Shown piece by piece: positions 25,100 through 35,107 of a stretch of DNA of 64,000 nt. The notes under the pieces were generated by a model. That model searched no databases and was not told where the DNA came from. It was given only the letters and a program-made list of their open reading frames with translations. The stretch's first letter is position 1. Each line of letters opens with the position of its first letter. Made by a program: the position numbers and the translations under genes. Origin of the DNA: Pardosa pseudoannulata (taxonomy: Eukaryota; Arthropoda; Arachnida; Araneae; Lycosidae); assembly GCA_032207245.1 (NCBI GenBank), contig CM063510.1, positions 50,925,078 through 50,989,077 on the forward strand. The letters run 5' to 3'.

Positions 25100-25830
25100 G
25101 AGCAGTCAGTACATTATAACCACACTATTAATAGCACGTAAGGCCATATTTAGCCTTCAAATTCCCCAGCACCTTGCATGGCATTGACTCTACAAGGTGC
25201 TAATAGATAGTCTGAGGTATTGCGATGGGGTATCGTGGCAGCAACAATTTTGTTTTCCAGGTAGACCACAAATGCACTATTGGATTAATATCAGGAGAAT
25301 TTTGAAGTCAAGACATAACTTGAAAGCCACCTGAATTTTTCTCGAACCACTTCCTGATGAATCTACTCTTGACATATGTGTCATTATACTGTTGGCAAGC
25401 ACCATTCCAAGCTGGAAATACTGTTGTCCTAAATGGGTGAACTTTGTCTGTAACGATGTTCACTTAGCTCGCAGGCATCAGGATTTGTTCTGTGGAGATT
25501 ATGGGTCCTAATGGGCTCAAGGAAAAAAAATTCCGCAACATAATACCTCCTTCACCGGATTGTCTCCGTCCAACTGTGTATCCGGGAGCCAAAGTTTTCT
25601 CTGGAAGTCGGTGAATTTGCACACGCCGTAGATCTGATGGACCAGTAAATGCAATTCGTCGGTCATGGAACCTTCTTCCCTTCTTCTAATGAGAACTTAT
25701 GTTTCTTGGTTCATTGCAGACGCAGCTGGCGATGACGTGCCATCAGTACAGGGATGTATTTCAGTCTACGACTGCCTAGGCCCATATTCAGCAATGTGCT
25801 GAGAAACAATGTCTTTTAACCAATGATTTG
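25100..25830 (-). pseudogene. Tc1-family transposase relic
   Basis: The minus strand gives Tc1 transposase blocks in order, through stops and frameshifts: NMGLGSRR (about 25785), MARHRQLRLQ (25735), RRVQIHRLPEKTLAPGYTVG then a GEGGIM stretch (25555-25630), VNIVTDKVHPFRTTVFPAWN (25400-25465), NDTYVKSRFIRKWFEKNSG (25340-25395) and NSPDINPIVHLW (25265-25300), then VESMPCKV (25175-25200). These are the DDE catalytic core and C-terminus; the DNA-binding N-terminus is missing. In the third catalytic motif the usual E of NPIEHLW reads V, so the protein would be inactive even without the stops. The outer edge near 25103 resembles the terminal repeat of the 62-63 kb element. Confidence 0.85.
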
Positions 25831-27677
25831 TATCAACTTTCATTTATTGATTAACATCTAAAATATTTAAAAAGATATTTTTATTTTTGCTTTTTTGAGA
25901 TACTAGATTTAAAATATTATAATTATTTATTTATGTAATTTTATTAAAATATTTTAGAGTACTATTTCAAATGTCATCAATGTCTTTCTTGCCTACCATA
26001 TGTCACGTAATTACATATTCGTAAGAAAATTGCAAACCAGATTGTTAATACTTTTTCGCTTTCAAATTTTGGTTGGTTGTATCTGATGATCAGTGACTTG
26101 TTACAAAATGTTTCAATAGAATTATTTGAAACTGTACACAGAAATGGTAACATGTATAGTAATTAAATTAGAAATGCACCTGAGAAACCACTTTTCTGAT
26201 TATTCTATTTAAGAAACAGAATCTTTGATTTCCCTAAAAATGCACTTAGCATGTAAGTGAATTTATCATAAGTGTTAATTCGCTTTCCAATTTAGCTCTT
26301 GTTTTAATGTAATATCTTTAGAGCTCTCGTTCTCAGTATGGTATCGATAAAGGATCTGTCACCTTAATTTAATTACCACTAGAATATTGGGAGAAAAGCT
26401 ATAAACATGTAAAGAAAATTTAATTTTATTACGTTTTGGGTTTAAATTTAAGATTGACTATTTATTAATCTCCAGTGATGACCTTTCTTAAATGTCGGAT
26501 TTAAACTCTGAACAAAAAAGTATATTGATTGCTTTAATGTGATATATTCTGTACTTTTTAACATTTTAACAAGAATGTGAGACTGTTATTTTATTATAGC
26601 ATTCGAATCGTACTAAAGATTGTTAACTGAATACAGAATGAGTTGACAGCATTGATAACTATTTCAAATAATTGAAAACAACTTTAAAAGACACACGATT
26701 TACTTTATCCATTTGGTTGATAATATGCCTCATAAAAGTGATGAATTTTGTCAAAAATATAGTAAATTTCATTATACAGAGAGTCCTATAATTATAAAAG
26801 TTATGTACACACTAATAACTGATTTGATTATAGTAATATTTTACAGCACTAAGGTGTATACGGAGGAGGAAAATTTTAAAAATTATTGTAAATGATAAAA
26901 TTTTTAGGATTAATGCATTCTGAATGTATTACACATGCGCATTGCTTTACCCAAAGTATCCATAGACAGGTACACATTAGGAATAAGTGTTACCTAAAAA
27001 ATTGCTAATTTATTTTTCATCCATCGAAAAAAAAATTGCACCAAGAGGTTAAACATTATAAAAGCCGTATTTAGCAAGAGACAACACCCGCTAGTTCGAG
27101 ATACGTGAATAAAAAATGTTGTCAGCATATCAGTTAGTTTTTAATGTGTATAATTATAGAGAATTTATAGAGCTAATATTTTTAAAAGACAACAAAGTAT
27201 CAGCATGTAGTTCTGCTGACTAAGCTGCACACATTTTTGCTTCCACACTTGTTGACACTGCTGAAGATGACCATAAACAACAGGGTGGTGCTCTCCGTTG
27301 CTTCGGGTGTCTCAGACGAGATTTTCTTTATGATATGTTTTGTGAAAAATATATTGGTGTCACAGAATACACATCATAATTTCTAAGATATATGAAACTT
27401 AAGCCCTGGAATAACTGGTTTGTGGTACCTTTTTATTACACTATTTTATGCTGACAAGCCTAAAGGTACTGGAAAGATGAAAAGTATAATGTGTGATGGT
27501 ATTTAAAACACATTTGATCCATACCGTTGTAACTCCACACTTAGTTTTCCATACAGACTAAGCCGTCCATGGTGCTCACCTGGTATTATAGCGATACAGA
27601 AAAACGAGTGTACAGAAGAATTTGTAGTTTCTTCATATACAAATTAATACATTGATTTACTTCTATATTAAAAAAAG

Positions 27678-27678
<1 letters not shown>
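25831..27678. other. AT-rich intergenic sequence, no gene seen
   Basis: No recognised gene or repeat. A slightly GC-richer patch at about 27195-27320 has no recognisable motif. The plus-strand frame 26713-26895 is not supported. Confidence 0.45.

Positions 27679-27719
<41 letters not shown>
27679..27719. repeat. (TA)n microsatellite
   Basis: Pure alternating TA of about 40 bp. Confidence 0.95.
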
Positions 27720-27724
<5 letters not shown>

Positions 27725-27797
27725 AATATGACTATTATATTTTTATAAAGTTTATTCTTTGTGTATAGCAACTTGGCCGTTATAGTTTTCTTTTTAG

Positions 27798-28031
27798 TTG
27801 TGGAAACTTTTTGGAACAAAATGGAGTCGTAATTTCAGTTTCGATAGTAATATTTTGTTTCTACAACATACTAAATGGCTTAAAATTTCGACGCTTCAGA
27901 AATCATGTAGATTTCTATACAGTATTCCAAAACATGAATCAGTCGCCATCAATGAAAATTACAGATCCTTAGCCAACTCGAGGTTTAATCTTGCCACCCT
28001 CCCTTATATTTTAGCTGTCATTGCTAACTGA
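27798..28031 (+). other. Unidentified 78-codon open stretch, possible exon
   Basis: The stretch has no ATG at its start. It follows a pyrimidine-rich TTTTCTTTTTAG that could be a splice acceptor, and stays open for 78 codons with a fairly ordinary composition before a TGA. No domain or family is recognised and no donor site is evident, so it may be chance or an element fragment. Confidence 0.12.
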
Positions 28032-28783
28032 AATCGATTTTTTCACACATATGAAGTTCAGAGTGTATATATAAAACATTTAATTTTTATATACATAATT
28101 TAAGTAGCTTTGAAACACCATATTATGCTGAGAAAAGCAGAAACATCTAAATAAATTCTTTTCACGATTTCAATTGTTATACATCCAAGAAAAATTTGAA
28201 TTCATTCTAGCTTCAATTATTTTAGCTGCAAAAGCAGAGTTAAAATTTAAATTCTTTTTCATAATGGTTCATTTTTAATAAAATCTATTGTAGAAAAGCA
28301 AAAAAGTCTTGTAAAATTAAATTCTTTTTCATAAAATACATCTTATGAAAAAAAAAGTATTTAATGATTTTTCTATTGTATTTATAGATAGAAAAATGTA
28401 ATATTATCTATAAGCAAGAAAGATAATTTTCTTTTTCTAAATGTAAAAAATATTATTTATATACTATAATAAAAGATATTTAAAAAGTATTTTATGTTTT
28501 GATTATAAACATAATTTGTTAACGTGATAAATTTATAATTTCATATATAATATTATATATATATAAATATTATATTTTATTATTAGAGTACTTTGTATTG
28601 TATTAAAAAAAGTAACGAAGATAATAATTATTATACTTTATTAGAAGCGACAGAGTAAAATTCTAATATTATATAAACTATATAATAGAAAAAAATTTGT
28701 TATATCTTTTAATATTATAACAGGAAGGAAACAAAAATACAACATAAACATAAGAATATAATAAATATATATATTATATACAT

Positions 28784-28786
<3 letters not shown>
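28032..28786. other. Very AT-rich intergenic sequence
   Basis: Poly-A/T runs and imperfect TA palindromes only (for example around 28545-28575). No gene. Confidence 0.6.

Positions 28787-28840
<54 letters not shown>
28787..28840. repeat. (TA)n microsatellite
   Basis: Pure TA of about 54 bp. Confidence 0.95.
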
Positions 28841-28842
<2 letters not shown>

Positions 28843-29765
28843 TCGATCAGTGGTGTGCATTACGAGAAGCAGTCTATAATGTCTATAAGAAGCTAATAGT
28901 TTTAAGCTTTGAAAATTGTAATTTTAGTTGAAATAAATATTAAAAACACTGTGATTTTACTTAATACTAGCTTCTAAATTCAGTACACTAATGCCTTTTA
29001 TTGCAATAAATTATCCGGCTGACCTAATTAGTTTGTCTAATGTTCCATACCGGCGAATAAATATTTCGAAAGAAGTTTATTCACTGATTCGTTTCCTTGT
29101 TATTTTAGTTAAATGATTAAGAAAGTAAAACAATTAAAAAGAGAATAAAAATTTATGAAATAAACGAAGAAAGTTCTTAATTGTTTAATAGGAAAGAAAA
29201 ATAGTACACAATATTAGTAACTAATATAACTATATATTATATTAATACTTAATTATTTCTAAGGAGATTTCTTATTTTCATAACTTACAGTTACAGTAAC
29301 TTCAAAACTTACAAAACTTCTGAAATTAGATTTCTAACCAATGAATAAAACCATCCTTCCTGCAGCTAACAACATCACCTATATACTTTACGCTAAATAG
29401 ATAGGTTTTAGTTGCCAATCACTATAAAATCTAATTCCTTTTTATCTGCTCCATATCAATATACTTGATAGGTTTTCGAGAGACTTTTTATAGTTTTTCA
29501 TTTAGATCTAGTAAATAGTGGAATATATTGTTTTGACCAAAATCTCGAAATTTCTTCTGTAAAATGATTTTGTAACAAAAACTCATTAAATTCAATCTCA
29601 AATATGACAAAAAACAGATGCAAGTTTCTTTTAAATGCCAGACAATTTTATTATGAAAATGATGAGCATTAGAAAAGAATACCTTTTCAAATTACTATCT
29701 GAAACAAAACAAAATTTCATAATACAAAAGTTAATATTAAACTCATATTCTATCTTACTTAATTT
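28841..29765. other. AT-rich intergenic sequence, nothing recognised
   Basis: No gene, RNA or repeat family recognised. Confidence 0.5.
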
Positions 29766-29769
29766 CTTT

Positions 29770-30370
29770 TAGCAGCTAATTATCTTTGCGTGCCTGAGAA
29801 TCATTTTTCATTAATGACTGCAGTCAGCATTAACAGTGTTTTAGAAGGTGTACCACCTATTTGATAAAATGACGGTATTAAATATTTTTAATTATTATTA
29901 TTGAAGCAAAAATAGAACGTATGAGATATATAACGAGAATTTAAATACAAAGATACATTTACTCTGAGAAAAAGTAGTTTCGGAAATGTTTGTCCGATAA
30001 TTATTTAAATAAAGCAATCAAAAGTAAGAAAAATTAGGCATTCATTTAGAAAAATCTATCTCAAGATTATAATAGTGTTCCATGCTTCAGAATCATTTTT
30101 CATTAAAGATTTAATTCAAACCCTGTTTCAAAAGGCATGCTAACACTTATAAGAAAATAAAATACGATATTTTCACAACTAAATCGAAAATATATACTAT
30201 ATTATTGAAGCATATCATCTATATGATGTCTAATGAAAGTATAAGATTAAAGATAAATAAACTAAGAGTTAACTTATTTTAGGAAAAATGATAATAGAGA
30301 AATGAAAAATAAAGTAATCAAAGGTGAGGAAAATTAGGCATGTCTTTAGAAAAATATATTTCTCTAGTTT
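29770..30370 (+). repeat. ~300-bp tandem duplication
   Basis: GAATCATTTTTCATTAA occurs near 29797 and 30090. AAAGYAATCAAARGTRAGRA followed by AAATTAGGCAT, then TTTAGAAAAAT, occurs at 30011 and exactly 300 bp later at 30311. A TATTATTGAAGCA stretch recurs between them. Two units are readable, diverged by substitutions and small indels. No coding capacity. Confidence 0.8.
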
Positions 30371-31655
30371 ATGATAAGTATTTTAACGATAATTAACTTT
30401 GGATATTGTTAATCATAATGAAGTACGATGATGACTGCGAAGATATTTTCGTCATTATCGTGTGTTGAGGGTGGGGGAAATCTCCTTTACTTATGAATAA
30501 ATTGTCTTCATAAATCCTTCATTATAACTTTCAATTTCTACTTGAGGTTTGTGATGAATAAGAAAGTTCGTTTCCCAAAGGCGATGTTCATAGCGAACGC
30601 AAAAGTTCTGCTGATAACGTACTATAAACTAATGTATTTCAAATGATTTTCAGTACATCTCTTGCATTGGTTTGTTATAATTGTGTATATATGGTTTAAA
30701 CATGTTTAGTTAATTATAATATTTATGTATTTAGTGTTATTAATAAATGTTTCAAACTTAAGTTGATCTAAGCTATCTCAGCCATAATTAACATGTTAAC
30801 ACCTAGCATCCTATTCTAGAGACAGCTCAAAAAGTTTCATAACGTTTTTAAAGTTTTTTGCGTTATTATTTTTTTAATTTAAGTTTTCTTTTTAATTAAG
30901 GTAGTGGGTCATTCTGCATGCAATCATTCAAATTTTTAAGTATCTGATATTAATTTTTGTTTCGTTAATTGGATTAAAAATTTATGATTATTGGTTATGG
31001 TTTATTGATTTTTTTATCTTTGCACTTAAAATTTACATTTTGTCCGGCATATTGACTGAAATCATAATAAATATATTTATCTATTATAAAGATTTTCTTT
31101 ATAGTTCTGTGTTTATATATGAAATAAATAATTCTCTAATAAATAAATTCCTAAATTTGGCATTTAAATGGCACCTTAAAGTGATTTAAAAAAAAAGCTA
31201 ATCACTAAGAGGGACAAGCGGTAACATTCAAAATTTGTTAAAACTAATATTTGTATAATTTGTGGAGTCCATAATACCTTAGATTTAAGATATGCACCAC
31301 AATATATATTCAGCAGAAATGACGCAGGCATCATTGAGTAAAATTTAAATAATAATTCTTAGAATCCGTAATTTTCACGAATGAATTTAAGTAGAAAAAG
31401 TAATGCTCATAAATTAGTGGCAACTTTAAAAATTTAGTTTAATTTTTTTTAATTATTAGGTTAACTAAAATTTTTAAATCTCTATCTCTTTAATATTTGA
31501 TCTGCATATCTCAAGTAGAAAAGTTTACAAAATGCATAAAAAGGAAAAAAAGAAATCAAATGTTAAATAAACTAAACAAAAATTTAAATTTTTAATACAC
31601 AGTATATTTTCTATGAATGTTAAATTCAGTTTACACAAATTTAAAACAATACGTA
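30371..31655. other. AT-rich intergenic sequence, nothing recognised
   Basis: No gene, RNA gene or recognisable element. Confidence 0.5.
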
Positions 31656-31659
31656 GCGT

Positions 31660-32256
31660 TATTTAACACTTATGTGTGATAATGCCTTGCCAGCTTTGAA
31701 TGAAAGAGGCGCGTTATCTACCCCGCTATCTACCGTTTATGCAAGATGAAGCAACTAGTCATCCTGCCAATTCCGTCAAGGATTTAATGATCCAGACATT
31801 CGGGGAAGACAAAATCATTAACAGGCGTTTCAGGTTCCCATGGCCTCCTCGGTCTCCAGATTTTACCCCGGCAGACTTTTGGTTTTGGGGATATTTGAAA
31901 TCTCGGGTGTATCGATCCAGTCCATAAAATCTGTCTGAACTGAAAGATATGATGCACCGAGAGGTGTCTTGCATACAACTGGACCTGCTGCACGCTGCCG
32001 TTGCTGGATTTGGGACTCGCCTGCAGTGTGGAACACATACTGTTGAAATAAACGATTTGGAGGCATTCGGTTTGTTGTTTGCGTTTCTTTTTCTTTCACT
32101 TGTGTACATCAGCACCCTCTATTGACTCTTTTTTAGATTTTTTTCTGTTTTAAAAACACTAAAAGAAATACTACCCTGCAAACCATTTTTTATTTTGTTA
32201 TTTTTCCGGTTATTATGAATTTCTAAAGTTTATACGGACTTTTGGATCACCCGGTA
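31660..32256 (+). pseudogene. 3' fragment of a mariner-like (IS630/Tc1/mariner) transposon
   Basis: From 31739 the plus strand reads FMQDEATSH, then FGEDKIINRRFRFPWPPRSP, DFTPADFWFWGYLKSRVY, and after a TAA at 31925 NLSELKDMMHREV and LHAAVAGFGTRLQCG. This is the end of a DDE transposase: second catalytic Asp in MQD, third acidic residue in TPAD, with 42 residues between. That spacing is wider than the 34 of Mos1-type mariners. PALNERGALST just upstream lies in another frame, so a small indel occurred. The element ends near 32255 in GGATCACCCGGTA, a plausible terminal repeat; no matching left end is present, so the 5' half is lost. Confidence 0.8.
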
Positions 32257-32259
32257 TGT

Positions 32260-32882
32260 TCTATCAACAAAATTAAAGTATACTTAATCCAACTTATTAC
32301 CTAGTAACTAGTATAAGTATAACAATTTGATAAATGTTTGTACAGAATTCTATTTCTGAAGATTTTATGAACATATTCTGAGTATATTATATATTTTGAA
32401 ACTTTTATAATAGAATAAAACCTAAAATGTTATGTGTTTATTAAATATTTCGTTTTAGGGAAAAAAGCTAAGAAAGTAAGCAATTCCCTTAAAAGTCATA
32501 GTAAAAGAAAGTGTTGATATACAATACGAAAACTTAGCTATATTTGAGTTAAATTATAAAACAAGATTTATAAGGCTCAGAAAGTTTAATCCTATAAGAA
32601 CTTAAAACAACAAACAATAGCTTATTCAATATTCTTAAAAGTTCTTCAAATAAACTACATCCTTTAAAATTGAACCTTTTCATTTTTTCATTATCTTATA
32701 ATCTCATATTAACAATTTTGCTGAACAAAGCATAAATAACCTTTATTCTTTCTTACTTGGTTGCATTGGGAAAACAAATACATGAAAAAAAAAACACTGA
32801 CAATCTCAAAATTTAATAGCAAGCTATATTTTATTTTTCATAAAAGATTAAAGTAAATTCTTTGCACCTAAACACAAATGCG

Positions 32883-32885
<3 letters not shown>
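32260..32885. other. AT-rich intergenic sequence, nothing recognised
   Basis: Unremarkable sequence between the mariner fragment and the compound microsatellite. Confidence 0.55.
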
Positions 32886-32887
<2 letters not shown>

Positions 32888-32977
<90 letters not shown>

Positions 32978-33000
32978 ATATATATATATATGTATATATA
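32888..33000. repeat. Compound (CA)n(TA)n microsatellite holding the LTR element
   Basis: (CA)n at 32888-32925, then (TA)n with TATGTATG and TGTATATA interruptions up to 33000. The LTR element begins at the next base. TA sequence resumes directly after its right LTR (35088-35107) and again after the Tc1 relic (36191-36312), so the elements appear to have landed within one tract. Confidence 0.95.
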
Positions 33001-33294
33001 TGTCAGGATTTAAAATATAGAGTAATTTAAGAGATTTAATTAGGGATTCTTTTAATGTGAGTAACGCGCCTCGTGTTATTAGTCACATAAATACGGCTCA
33101 CGCGCAGTGATATGAGCAGAGAGCGATAAGCAATTACTATAGGCAAACCTGTGGCTCCTCGAACCAGTAAAAACTGCCTTTATTATCAGTTGGGCGCCAA
33201 GATGAGACGCCATTGTTGAGTAAAGTGCTGGTGAGTTTAAATAAAGATATGAAGCTGAAGTCAGGACTCTAGTGTCATTTACTGGGACCTGTCA
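33001..33294 (+). repeat. 5' LTR of the gag-pro retrotransposon
   Basis: 294 bp beginning TGTCAGG and ending CTGTCA, so bounded by TG and CA as LTRs are. The right LTR (34794-35087) has the same length and differs at 13 positions that I counted by eye (about 4.4%). A TATA-like CATAAATA lies at 33086-33093 and a polyadenylation-type AATAAA at 33240-33245, giving a plausible promoter and 3' processing signal. The LTR is GC-richer than the surroundings. Confidence 0.95.
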
Positions 33295-33363
33295 ATAGTC
33301 GGCAGCAGGAACCTTTGCGGATAAAATCATTTGACTTGATGTAAATTCTACTTTTGCGGGAAA

Positions 33364-34113
33364 ATGCCAAATTCAGATCCCAACGACTCCATGTCGGAGA
33401 CAGCGCAGGCCAACTCAATTCAGCGGACTCTTTTACCACCCTCTGTGGACTCAAAATTTAGTTCTATGACAATATTCTTGGATAATTTCAAACGATTTTG
33501 CGACGATGAGAAAATAAATGAAACCGAGAAAAAGAAAATTCTTCCTCAATGTCTGACTGGTGACAATTTCAAGTTCTATTATGATAATCGACTTTACGAA
33601 CTATCTTTTGATCGCGCTTCGAAATTTCTGATTGAAGTTTTTGATGTCACAAGGAAGGAGGAAATACAAGTTTTTCATTCACTACAATTCCGTGAGGGTG
33701 ATGATTTGATTCAATTCTTTACGAAAAAACTGTCTCTGGCGAAAGGACTGGGTTTTGATGACCCTACAACTATTGAATATTTAACTCTTGCACTTCCAAC
33801 ATATCTACAAAGATTTATGCTCATGAAAGACATTTCATCGCCAACTGATTGGATAAGCATAGTGCGTCAACTGCATAACCTAACACATTCAGCGAATCAT
33901 GGAAACAACTTCAATGCTGAACGGCCTTGGTGTGGAGGAGCGACCGGACGAAATCAAAATCGCAGACCAGTGAACGGCGGTGACCTTCAACAGAGCGGCT
34001 CGTACTCTGGAGCACATCGAGATAGCAGACCCTGGAGACAACAGCCTGGTATACAAGAAAATACTGGACACCACGGACAACAAACACACTCATACGGACA
34101 AAACCAAAGCTGA
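33364..34113 (+). CDS. gag: Gag-like protein of the LTR retrotransposon
   Basis: An intact 249-codon frame with an ATG 70 bp after the LTR. It would form the particle shell that packages element RNA in the cytoplasm. Residues about 35-175 are mainly helical and include DNFKRFCDDE, KKKILPQCLTG, LIEVFDVTR, FHSLQFREGDDLIQFFTKKL and LTLALPTYLQRFML, a pattern like Ty3/gypsy capsid proteins (retrotransposon gag family). Residues about 178-249 form a tail rich in R, G, Q, N, H and S with only one cysteine, so the usual CCHC zinc knuckle is absent; the basic tail may bind RNA instead. The frame ends in TGA, and the protease ORF resumes three bases later in the same frame. Being intact while pol is missing is notable. 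Confidence 0.85.
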   Translation: MPNSDPNDSMSETAQANSIQRTLLPPSVDSKFSSMTIFLDNFKRFCDDEKINETEKKKILPQCLTGDNFKFYYDNRLYELSFDRASKFLIEVFDVTRKEEIQVFHSLQFREGDDLIQFFTKKLSLAKGLGFDDPTTIEYLTLALPTYLQRFMLMKDISSPTDWISIVRQLHNLTHSANHGNNFNAERPWCGGATGRNQNRRPVNGGDLQQSGSYSGAHRDSRPWRQQPGIQENTGHHGQQTHSYGQNQS

Positions 34114-34116
34114 CAG

Positions 34117-34365
34117 ATGGTTATAAGGTCTCAGGTATCACATTCAACATTTTTCAGTCTTATTGACACTGGATCAAGTGTGTCAATCATTTCACAAAAT
34201 CTTTTTCAAAAAATTAAAATTTATAAATTTCTAAAAACAAAAAATAAAGTAATAAAACAAACAAAAGGTGACATACAAGTGTCACATACAATTTCAGTAA
34301 TGTTAAGAATTGGAAAATTAGTTACAAATGTAGAATTGTATGTTGTTTACCATATATATTGTTAA
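34117..34365 (+). CDS. pro: Retropepsin-like protease, frameshifted near its C-terminus
   Basis: The 82-codon frame opens one codon after the gag TGA, in the gag frame, so the protease could be made only by stop readthrough, by reinitiation at its ATG, or in an ancestor lacking the stop. It contains the aspartic protease active-site motif in context FFSLIDTGSSVSIIS (residues 12-26, catalytic D17). About 65 residues later VELYVVYH looks like the strand before the second conserved motif, but the frame then ends. The continuation LSLPHIRLFKLSINF lies in another frame starting at 34359, as expected for the hydrophobic-Gly region of Ty3 proteases (Gly replaced by Ser). A small indel near 34350-34365 therefore breaks the enzyme. 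Family identity is strong; activity is unlikely. Confidence 0.8.
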   Translation: MVIRSQVSHSTFFSLIDTGSSVSIISQNLFQKIKIYKFLKTKNKVIKQTKGDIQVSHTISVMLRIGKLVTNVELYVVYHIYC

Positions 34366-34556
34366 GTTTACCACATATTAGATTATTTAAATTAAGCATT
34401 AATTTTGAAAAGATGAAAGTGTTACAATTTGGTTATGAAATTCCTTTATGCAATAATTCTAATTTTTATAAAGTAACCTCTAACCATGTGCATCAAAATG
34501 GGTATAACAATTCTAAGAGAAATAACATAAGTAAACAATGTGTAAAAAGACTTTAA
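34359..34556 (+). pseudogene. Shifted-frame C-terminal part of the protease
   Basis: Begins MLSLPHIRLFKLSINFEKMK, matching in position and pattern the C-terminal end of Ty3-type retropepsins just before the reverse transcriptase. About 40 more codons of low-complexity N/K/S-rich sequence follow, then a TAA. In an autonomous element the RT domain would start about here; instead the sequence becomes non-coding, placing the deletion junction or family-specific end between about 34430 and 34560. Confidence 0.6.
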
Positions 34557-34775
34557 ACATTTTATAGCACCATCATAGGGTGATTTTTTACTACTTTTGA
34601 ATTTTTGTCAGTTATTATAACAGTGTTATTTTGTAAAGGAGCCACCTGCTCTGACTGAATTAAGTAACTTAAATTTATTATTTTTTGGGATAATTAATTA
34701 GATATTTTTTCAAAACTTTAGGGTCCTCTGGGGACTTGCTGGTCAGGAAGGACCCTCCTGCCTGTGCAGGCCTTC

Positions 34776-34792
34776 AGGGGGAGGGGAGAAAG
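34776..34792 (+). promoter_or_regulatory. Polypurine tract of the LTR element
   Basis: A 17-base purine run (A, five G, A, four G, A, G, AAA, G) ends one base before the right LTR. This is the expected primer site for plus-strand DNA synthesis and sets the boundary of the right LTR. Confidence 0.92.
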
Positions 34793-34793
34793 T

Positions 34794-35087
34794 TGTCAGG
34801 ATTTAAAATATAGAGTAATTTAAGAGATTTAATTAGGGATTCTTTTAATGGGAGTAACGCGCCTCGCGTTATTAGTCACATAAATACGGCTCACGCGCAG
34901 TGATATGGGCAGAGAACGATAAGCAATTACTATAGGCAGACCTGTGGCTCCTCGAAGCAGTAAAATCTGCCTTTGTTATCAGTTGGGCGCCAAGATCAGA
35001 AGCCATTGTTGAGTAAAGTGCTGGTGAGTTTAAATAAAGATATGAAGCTGATGTCAGGACTCTAATGTCGTTTACTGGGACCTGTCA
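34794..35087 (+). repeat. 3' LTR of the gag-pro retrotransposon
   Basis: 294 bp, TGTCAGG to CTGTCA. Differs from the left LTR at 13 counted positions with no length change. It carries the same TATA-like and AATAAA signals. Confidence 0.95.
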
Positions 35088-35107
35088 TATATATATACAT
35101 ATACATA

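Larger units (their letters stand above)
33001..35087 (+). mobile_element. Short Ty3-like LTR retrotransposon carrying only gag and protease
   Basis: The element is 2,087 bp: left LTR, leader, gag ORF, an in-frame protease ORF after one stop codon, about 220 bp of non-coding sequence, a purine tract and the right LTR. No reverse transcriptase, RNase H or integrase motif occurs and there is no space for them. It must be either an internally deleted copy or a member of a non-autonomous gag-pro family using enzymes from a relative. Flanks are TA repeats, so the target duplication (TATA on both sides) cannot be told from the repeat. LTR divergence shows it is not a fresh insertion. The primer-binding site after 33294 does not start with the usual TGG and I cannot assign a tRNA. 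Confidence 0.92.

Noticed and set aside
31759..32115. 118-codon and other minus-strand frames
   Set aside because: They are antisense shadows of the mariner-type transposase fragment on the plus strand.
33889..34093. Minus-strand frames within gag
   Set aside because: They are shadows of the plus-strand gag ORF, which has structure and LTR context.
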